DNA from: Ostreococcus lucimarinus CCE9901
Taxonomy: Eukaryota > Chlorophyta > Mamiellophyceae > Mamiellales > Bathycoccaceae
Length of the DNA stretch: 64,000 nt
Direction of reading: 5' to 3'
NCBI RefSeq assembly: GCF_000092065.1
Contig: NC_009365.1
Coordinates: 1 to 64,000, forward strand
Part shown: positions 57,401 to 64,000 of the stretch, piece after piece
Position numbering within the stretch: the first letter of the stretch is position 1
How the letters are laid out: each line of letters opens with the position of its first letter
Made by a program: the position numbers and the translations under genes
The notes under the pieces: generated by a model
Seen by the model: the letters and a program-made list of their open reading frames with translations, nothing else
Database searches by the model: none
What the model was told of the DNA's origin: nothing

Positions 57401-59746
57401 CTGTCGCTCTTGTTCCGCTTTCAAGTATAAACGCGTCAAACGGCCGAGATTCTTGCGGCACACCGTCTTGTCCACTGTCGCGCCGCGGCGAATGCGCTCG
57501 CGGTTGTAGTGCGCGACGTTGGTCCACCAATCAGCTTTGCTCTTGACGTATCTCAAGATCATGTTTTCTATAGGTGTCGGCATGCCCGGAACCTTCCACG
57601 GGATGTTCGCCTTGAAGCATCTCCACGCCTCTGAAAGATGCGCGAGAATCGTGCGAGCTTTGTTTTGCTTGACGCCCTCTGGCATGGAATCTAAGATGTC
57701 GTGCATCACGGCTGCGCGTAATTCAAGATCAAAGTGCGACTCGATGCGTTGCTTCGTCACAGTCTTGGCGATGCCCTTGTTGTTACGACCTTCAAATTGA
57801 CGCGCGAGCAAGTTGCCGAGCCATCGTTCGAGTAAAGGCACAATGCCGCGCAAGAAGAAGAGCCACACGCGCCACATGGGGGCCCAGAAGCCCACGCCCG
57901 GCCCTTTACCCACCGGACCCGTATTGAAACGATAGTAAATCAGGTGCTTGAGATCCTTGCACATTCTAATCTGACGCATGAGCTTGTATTTGTATCTGTA
58001 CATCCCAGTCAATTGACCGACGTGCGAGAACACGTATTGCAATCCATCGGCGAGTTGATACGCGTCGATGTTACCGAGACGGAACTGCACGTTGGAATCC
58101 ACCACGAGCTTGGTGAGACGCAAGACTTCGCGGCAGAGGTGGAACGCGTTCCCAAATCGACTCTTCTTACGCTCCTTTGTCGTCAGCGTTTTCACGGGCT
58201 TCAAGTTGAAGTTGTAGTCCAAGTGCAAGTAGTTCAAGTTCTTTCGATGAATCAAGAGATTGAGCATGTTGTAACCTTGCCTACACACTTGCAAACCGAC
58301 TTCGACCCAGTCGAGCTCGGTGCACTGGAAGAATTTCGTCTTCTTCAGCGCGACGAACAAGTTTCGGCGCTTCATCGGCTTCGGCGGGCGCTTATGCAAT
58401 TGGTTCAACACGAAACCTTTCAACAGCTTTTGATACGACACGCGAACCTTGACCGGGTAGCCCGACGGGCAGTGCTCGTGAAACCAGTTGTTCACCAAGG
58501 GCACGTCCATCGCGCGACGCGTCTTCCCGCTCCTCAGGTTGAACGGTCGAGGTGCATAGAGAAGTGCGATCCCACCCGCAGTGTTGTCCGTGTAAAGCGG
58601 GGTGTCTTCTAAAAACGGCTCGATACCATCCGGCAACTGAAAGTCGTCCTCGCCGTCGTCTTCTTCTCGCGGCGTCGTCTTCTGCTTGTTTGACCTATAA
58701 AACGCAATCGGATGAATCAATGGGTCGTAGTAATACGCCGGTAAATCGGGATCTTCCGTCTTGATGAACATCACCATGGGCGTGTGATACACCGCGAGCG
58801 ACACTTTGCGCGGCCGGTTGTTGTACAAGTACGGAAACGCCACCTTGTACTCGGTGCGCAGCGCGCTGCGAATGATGAGCTTGTTGATGTCGTTGAACTC
58901 ATTCCAATCCTCGTCCGCGCGATCCATGTCTCGAAATAACGGCTCAAACTTTGGTCCACCCGGGATGCACATGCCCAAAGCCTTGGCGGTGAAGAAAGAT
59001 TTGTGATCAAAGAGGTAAAAGTAATTTTTATCCGTCAAGTCGCTCAGGAGCTGCGACGACAGTCTGTGCAGGTTCGCCATCACCGGTAGCGGCAACTGCC
59101 ACTTGCGGTAACTCGGTCCGTTGACGAATTTCGTCCACTTCAGCGGGTTATGATCGTAGAACCACTCCGCCACCGCGCCGTCTTCCTCTTCGTCTAACTC
59201 CAGCGCGATCGCCTCCAGCGGGTCCACGTCGAGCAAGTTGTCGGCGTAATCCAACGGCGGTTCTTCGTCGTCAAACGGTGGAAACCGCATGCGCTTAAAA
59301 TGTTTCCTATCCCTCTTCTCCCGTCGCATCATGATCCACATCGTCCCCCACTGCGCGATGAACACCGGCTCGATCACCCTCGGCGTCTCGTTCACAAACG
59401 TAATCGCCCCCGTGATGTGGTAAATCACCTCGCAGTGCCGCACCTGTTCCCACGGCATCGGCATGTTCTCCAACAGTTTATACACCGCGTGCGGCACGAA
59501 TTTCAACGCTCCCAAGTACACCCTCTTATCGTGTCGAAACTTTCGGCTCGACATGTCGCCGTGATCCTTGATAATCTTCCGCACGTGCTCCGGCGGCATC
59601 TCCTCCTTCGGCGGTTCCTGGTACCCAAACTTGCGCCGCGCGCCGTACCGCTTCGCGTTCAGCGCTCGCCACTTCCGCGCCTTCTCCATCACTTCCTCCG
59701 ACACACCGACGTCCATATCATCCCGCGCCGTCGTTTCCTCGTCCAT
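52754..59746 (-). CDS. PRP8: Pre-mRNA splicing factor PRP8
   Basis: A 2330-residue protein, close to the length of human PRP8 (about 2335), read from one uninterrupted 7-kb frame. The N-terminal block starts near [18 protein letters not shown]. The middle contains the reverse-transcriptase-like and linker regions, including the [25 protein letters not shown] area. The RNase H-like domain precedes the C-terminal Jab1/MPN domain (about 2070-2330, with [13 protein letters not shown]). PRP8 forms the core of the U5 snRNP and the spliceosome active-site cavity. The start is the ATG at 59744-59746. The absence of any intron fits the intron-poor genome. Confidence 0.98.
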
Positions 59747-60075
59747 CGTCTCCGCGTCGTCGTCGCGTCGTCCCGCGCGCGTCGTCGTCGTCGCGATCGT
59801 CCCGCCGCCGCCCTCGCCGGTCGTCGTCTCGCGCGTCGCGTCTCGCGCGCGTCGCGCGCGCGCGTCCGGTCGACGGTTCGCGTCTCACGCGCGTCGCGCG
59901 CGCGTCGCTCGCGTCGCGTCGTCCCGCGCGCGCGCGTCGACGACCGCGCGTCGCGGATTGCGGCGCGGGACGGGACGGAATGCGACGTGGCGCCCGACAA
60001 AGTGGTGCCTCACTGAATGCCCATACGAAGCATCGATGCACTCGTCGACGCGACGACGACGACGCGCGAGACGAC
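59747..60075. promoter_or_regulatory. Divergent intergenic region upstream of PRP8
   Basis: About 330 bp of GC-rich low-complexity sequence, mainly CGTCGCGCGCG-type runs at 59840-59935. It should hold the PRP8 promoter and that of the small secreted protein gene. An in-frame ATG for the latter also occurs at 59980. No other gene is seen. Confidence 0.4.
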
Positions 60076-60199
60076 ATGGGCGATCTCGAGGGACGAAAAG
60101 AACGCGAACGACGCGCGGGACGTCGCGGGCGGGCGCGGGGGGGGTCGGCGCGCGCGGTTCGGGTCGTCGCGGCGTGGAGCCTCGTCGCGGCGGCGCGCG

Positions 60200-60243
<44 letters not shown>

Positions 60244-60534
60244 TGTCGAGAATGCCTGGCGGAGGGCGGCGAACGGGTGGGGAGAGTTTGGTGCGCGAGC
60301 ACGCAGACGTGCGAGTCGTTGGAGTTCGCGGGAGGGTGCGACGCGGCGGCGCGAGACGCGAGCGCGTGCGCGACGACGCGAGAACGACTGGCGCGCGCCG
60401 CGGCGCTGGGAGTGCCGAAGATTCGGGTTTTATACGACGCGTACGGGAGAATGAGACGAATTTTGGACGATGCGCTGGCGTTCATGGCGCGGCGACGCGA
60501 GGCGAGGCGCGCGAAGAGGGACGAGATGCGTTAG
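60076..60534 (+). CDS. Small secreted or membrane-anchored Cys-rich protein, PSI-like
   Basis: A 152-residue frame. After an Arg-rich start (about 1-26) comes a hydrophobic segment (VRVVAAWSLVAAARA, about 27-41) that suits a signal peptide or anchor. It is followed by a 13-Thr tract and a Cys cluster (CRECL...VWCASTQTCESL...GGCD...SAC) whose spacing resembles the PSI (plexin-semaphorin-integrin) domain. The C-terminal 60 residues are helical and basic. The Thr tract may carry O-glycans. An upstream in-frame ATG at 59980 would add 32 residues. No orthologue is recognised; the PSI comparison rests on cysteine spacing only. Confidence 0.55.
60205..60243. repeat. ACG trinucleotide microsatellite
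   Basis: Thirteen uninterrupted ACG triplets encode the poly-Thr tract of the small secreted protein. Such tracts often vary in length between strains. Confidence 0.9.
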
Positions 60535-60770
60535 GGCGTCTTCGCGTCGCGTCGGAACTCTCGGCGACGACGTCGCGATTCCTTGTACGCGGCGGCGCAA
60601 GTACAGATTGTGTGTATATTCAAAGTACGTGTACGGGTGAGTAACTAAGATGCTTAATGCCGCGGGCCGATCGTGTTCGCGTCAACTGAAGGTGAGCTGA
60701 CTTCGAGACGAATTTTATGAGAGCGCGCGCGCGCCAGGTGGAATCGTCAACGGGTGGCCGGTCGCATCGC

Positions 60771-63707
60771 TCACTTTCTTTCCGGAACAGTGCACGGCTT
60801 AATGCCCCAAATCTCCTTCGCGTACTGGTCGATGGTACGATCGGAGTTGAACTTACCGCTGAACGCGGTGGAGATGATGGAGGACTCGGTCCAGCCCATG
60901 GAATCGGCGTACGCCACGTCGACGCGCTCTTGCGCTTCGAGGTAAGACGCGAAATCCTTACCGACGAGGAAGTAGTCACCGCGACCGAAGCCCTCGTTGC
61001 CTTCGAGAGAGCCCAACAACTCCTCGAACTTGTCGCCGAAGACGCCAGATCGAACGTATTCCAACGTTTCCGTGAAGCGCGCATCCGGAACAAACTTACC
61101 CGCGGCGCGCTCGGCTCTCGCCGGTTCGACTTCGGGATCGGTGATACCGAACAAGAAGAAGTTGTCGTCGCCGACGCACTCACGAATTTCGACGTTAGCA
61201 CCATCGAGAGTACCGATGATCAAGCAACCATTCATTTGGAACTTCATGTTGGAAGTACCAGACGCCTCGGTACCGGCGGTGGAGATGTGCTGAGACAACT
61301 CGGACGCCGGGATCAAGGTTTCAGCCAAAGAAACGTTGTAATCCGGAACGAAGACGACCTTGAGCAGATCACCGATCTCCGGATCGTTGTTCACGACGCT
61401 ACCGACGTTGTTGATGAGACGAACGATGCGCTTGGCTTGCGTGTAGGTCGCGTACGCCTTGCCGCCAAAGATGCACACGCGCGGCACGCACTTGGCGCGC
61501 TCCTCCGGAGTCATCGCCTTCATCTGCTTGTATCGGTAAATAATGCCTAAGATGTTCAAGAACTGACGCTTGTACTCGTGGATGCGCTTGACTTGGATGT
61601 CAAACATGGAATCGATGGGAACGTCGATGTCCGTAACCTTCTTGATGTAGTCCTTGCAAATTTTCTTGCGAGCCAACTTCGCCGCTTTCCATTCGGCTTG
61701 GAGCTCCGGGTTAGTGGCGTGTTCGGCCAGCTTGCGGAGCTCGTCGGTATCCGTGACCCACTTGTCGTTACCCACCCATTTGGTGATCACCGCAGAGAGT
61801 TGCGGGTTGCAGAACGCCAACCAACGGCGCGGCGTGACGCCGTTCGTCTTGTTTTGGAACTTCTCCGGGAAGAGCTTGTAAAAGTCGTTGAAGGTGAAAT
61901 CCTTGACGATTTCAGAGTGAATGGCGGCGACGCCGTTGATGGCCATGCCAGAGATGCAGCATAAGTTGGCCATGCGAACCATCGCGGGCTTTTCTTCTTC
62001 CGACTCCTTCTTCTTCTTGTCATCCTTCTTCTTGTCATCCTTCTTGGCCGCCTTGGCCGCCTTGGCCTTGGCCGCCTTTTCTTCCGGAGACACGTAGTTT
62101 TCGAGGATGCTCATCACGCCGATGGAGCGCTCGAGCTCGGCCGCCGGCATGTCGGCGTACTTGGCTCGAACAGACGCGATGAATTCTTCGTCGATGCGCT
62201 TGATGATTTCCATGTGGCGCGGGAGGAGCTCCTCGACCAAATCGAGCGGCCACTTTTCGAGCGCCTCCGGCATGACGGTGTGGTTCGTGTACGCCACGGT
62301 CTTCTTCGTGACGGCCCACGCGTCGTCCCAGCTCAAGCCTTCGTCATCCATCAAGATGCGCATGAGTTCCGGCGCGGCAAGCGTCGGGTGCGTGTCGTTC
62401 ATTTGAATCGCAACCTTTTCGTGGAGCTTGCTCCAGTCAGAGTTGCCACGCTCCTTCCAGCGCGCCAAAATGTCTTGCACGGACGCGGAGCAGAGCATGT
62501 ATTGTTGGCTCAAGCGCAACGCCTTACCTTCGCGCGTGCCATCACCCGGGTAAAGCACGGCGCACAACATGGATGCCAAGTTCGTCGGCCCCATGGAGGT
62601 TTCGTAGTCGCTCGCGTTGAACGCGGCCAAATCGAATTCCACGGCGGACGGTTGAGCGTCCCACATGCGAAGAGAGATGCAGTTGCGCGTCTTGTAACCC
62701 GGAATCGGGGAATCGTACGCGACCGCGCGCACTTGCTTGCCCGGCGCCCACTTGCCGTTGACAACCTTACCGTAGAAAGAAATCGGGTAGCTCACTTGCG
62801 GGCGAGCGACTTCCCACGGGTTGCCGACTTCGAGCCAGTCATCAGCGTACTCGAGCTGCTCCCCGGTCGCCTTGTCGACACCTTGCTTGAACAAACCGTA
62901 CTTGTAACGCAAACCGTAGCCCCAAGCCGGAAGGTCGAGGGTGGCGATGGAGTCCAAAAAACACGACGCCAAGCGACCCAAACCGCCGTTGCCGAGACCG
63001 GCATTGCGTTCGACGCTCATGACGTCTTCCAACGTGTAACCGAGCGAGCGAAGCGCCTCAGAGTACTCGCCGGTGAGACCCATGTTACCGATGGCGTTCG
63101 TCAACGCGCGCCCTTGCAAGTACTCCATGGAAAGGTAGTACGCCTGCTTCGGGTTCTCCTTGTGGAAGTGCGCGTACGTGTCGTTCCATCGCTCCACCAA
63201 CCCTTCGCGAACGCTTTGAGCGGTGGCTTGGTACATTTCCGGCACGCCAAACTCAATCGGAAGCGCGCTCGTGGACTTCGCCGCGTGGTACTGCACGTTC
63301 TCCTTGACCGACTCGGACGTCTTACCGACGTCGGCGGCGACGGCGCGAATCGTCGGCTTGTTCGCCGAAGCTATTAGAGCGTTCAAAATCAACAGTCTCG
63401 TCAGTCTCGCGTTCGTCGCGTTCGAAACCCAAACCTCCGCGTCGGCGGCCGCCGCCAGATCGTCGATCGCCCGCCGTCCACGCCGTCGCGTCGCGTCCCT
63501 CGAGCGCCGAGCCTCGCCCAACGCCGTCGCGCCGTCCCGCCGTCGCCTCCGCCGTCGCGTCCGTCGCGCTCGCGTCGTCCTCGTCGCTCGATCGTCAAAA
63601 AGATGTCCGCCTCGACCGCCAGGCCATGCGGACGGTTGCCCATCGGACGATGACGACGGCGACGTCGCGTCGTCGCGCGGTCGCGCGCACCGTTCGTTCG
63701 CGCGCAT
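60771..63707 (-). CDS. Starch/glycogen phosphorylase (alpha-glucan phosphorylase)
   Basis: A 978-residue enzyme from the in-frame ATG at 63705-63707; the open frame reaches 63977 but starts there with GTG. The core opens with YYLSMEYLQGRALTNAIGNMG and has NGGLGRLASCFLDS. Its C-terminal half carries EASGTSNMKFQMNG, with the pyridoxal-phosphate Lys at about 822. It reversibly transfers glucose from alpha-1,4-glucan ends to phosphate. A Lys-rich insert of about 34 residues (about 540-573, KAKAAKAAKKDDKKKDDKKKK) lies just before KPAMVRMANLCC, exactly where plant plastid PHO1 carries its L80 insertion, but is shorter and unusually basic. The first 80 residues are Arg-rich. A different frame with an ATG at 63787 has a more transit-like N-terminus, so a short 5' intron is possible. 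Confidence 0.93.
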   Translation of the reverse strand: MRANERCARPRDDATSPSSSSDGQPSAWPGGRGGHLFDDRATRTTRARRTRRRRRRRDGATALGEARRSRDATRRRGRRAIDDLAAAADAEVWVSNATNARLTRLLILNALIASANKPTIRAVAADVGKTSESVKENVQYHAAKSTSALPIEFGVPEMYQATAQSVREGLVERWNDTYAHFHKENPKQAYYLSMEYLQGRALTNAIGNMGLTGEYSEALRSLGYTLEDVMSVERNAGLGNGGLGRLASCFLDSIATLDLPAWGYGLRYKYGLFKQGVDKATGEQLEYADDWLEVGNPWEVARPQVSYPISFYGKVVNGKWAPGKQVRAVAYDSPIPGYKTRNCISLRMWDAQPSAVEFDLAAFNASDYETSMGPTNLASMLCAVLYPGDGTREGKALRLSQQYMLCSASVQDILARWKERGNSDWSKLHEKVAIQMNDTHPTLAAPELMRILMDDEGLSWDDAWAVTKKTVAYTNHTVMPEALEKWPLDLVEELLPRHMEIIKRIDEEFIASVRAKYADMPAAELERSIGVMSILENYVSPEEKAAKAKAAKAAKKDDKKKDDKKKKESEEEKPAMVRMANLCCISGMAINGVAAIHSEIVKDFTFNDFYKLFPEKFQNKTNGVTPRRWLAFCNPQLSAVITKWVGNDKWVTDTDELRKLAEHATNPELQAEWKAAKLARKKICKDYIKKVTDIDVPIDSMFDIQVKRIHEYKRQFLNILGIIYRYKQMKAMTPEERAKCVPRVCIFGGKAYATYTQAKRIVRLINNVGSVVNNDPEIGDLLKVVFVPDYNVSLAETLIPASELSQHISTAGTEASGTSNMKFQMNGCLIIGTLDGANVEIRECVGDDNFFLFGITDPEVEPARAERAAGKFVPDARFTETLEYVRSGVFGDKFEELLGSLEGNEGFGRGDYFLVGKDFASYLEAQERVDVAYADSMGWTESSIISTAFSGKFNSDRTIDQYAKEIWGIKPCTVPERK

Positions 63708-64000
63708 CGCGCGTTCGCGCGTCGCGCCGTCGCTCCCGCGGGCGCTCGCGCGCGCATCGTCACCACGCGCGTCGTGCGCGCGGACATGGTCGATCGGTCG
63801 GCGCGTTCTGCGGGCGCGCGGCGGCGTCGCGCGCAACGAGTGGCGCGCGCTCGCGCGTCGCTCGATGGGGTTCGACGTGTGCGGAATACGACGTTTGTGA
63901 AATGTTTGGTTTTTTATGCGCAACGCGATATTTTTGAAACGCGACGCCGCGGCGGCGGCGGCGGAGGCGACGATCACTTGACCACGGCCTCGAAAGCGTC
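63708..64000. other. Upstream region of starch phosphorylase at the window edge
   Basis: About 290 bp. The phosphorylase frame stays open here without an ATG, and an alternative frame has an ATG at 63785-63787 that could belong to a transit-peptide exon. A short AT-rich patch (about 63898-63935) may mark the promoter. No gene on the plus strand is supported before the edge. Confidence 0.4.

Noticed and set aside
62214-63377. Plus-strand 387-residue frame antisense to starch phosphorylase
   Set aside because: Mirror of a highly conserved coding sequence; His/Val/Arg-rich with no recognisable fold. Similar antisense frames in PRP8 (for example 57944-58612) were rejected for the same reason.

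Overview
The window is the end of a chromosome from a compact, GC-rich, intron-poor green picoalgal nuclear genome, most likely Ostreococcus or a close member of the Mamiellales. It opens with a plant-type (CCCTAAA)n telomere. Nearly every gene is one uninterrupted reading frame, genes alternate strands, and intergenic gaps are often under 150 bp. Several products are plastid proteins typical of the green lineage: an FZL GTPase, IspF, a HisH-HisF fusion, CBSX proteins, a CBM20 protein and a starch phosphorylase. The species cannot be settled from sequence alone.

Layout. 1-0.85 kb: telomere and a subtelomeric tandem repeat. 0.85-7.3 kb: a GT47 exostosin-like glycosyltransferase (-), a USP-type deubiquitinase (+), a Golgi-type sulfotransferase (-) and a small hypothetical ORF. 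7.4-18.7 kb: FZL (-), a CBS-pair protein with an EF-hand loop (+), IspF (-), a thioredoxin-like protein (+), plastid HisHF (-), the SWR1 subunit SWC5 (-), an RluA-family pseudouridine synthase (+) and Rab geranylgeranyltransferase beta (-). 18.7-31.2 kb: an F-box protein (-), exportin-T (-), PRA1 (+), a plastid-type CBSX (+), the PUF6/PUM24 nucleolar Pumilio protein (+) and short-form tRNase Z (-). 31.5-49.7 kb: one giant repeat-rich coiled-coil gene, read as two overlapping frames. 49.8-64 kb: two unrecognised divergent genes, peptidyl-tRNA hydrolase 2 (+), PRP8 (-), a small secreted Cys-rich protein (+) and starch phosphorylase (-).

The most unusual item is the 18-kb locus at 31491-49740. 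It encodes about 6,000 residues: an Arg/Ser/Thr-rich, transit-like N-terminus, four to six membrane helices, thousands of residues of coiled coil built from three recently amplified repeat families, and a C-terminal CBM20 starch-binding domain. I infer a plastid membrane-to-starch-granule tether or scaffold. It is analogous in layout to plant MFP1 and PTST proteins but fused into one chain. The frame breaks by one base at about 42620, exactly where two repeat modules meet, so either an assembly error or a real lesion splits it.

Starting points. Several long reading frames open with GTG or TTG. Because this is a nuclear eukaryotic genome, the first credible in-frame ATG was chosen instead. The thioredoxin-like gene has no usable in-frame ATG and probably has a short 5' exon. 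The starch phosphorylase start is also uncertain.
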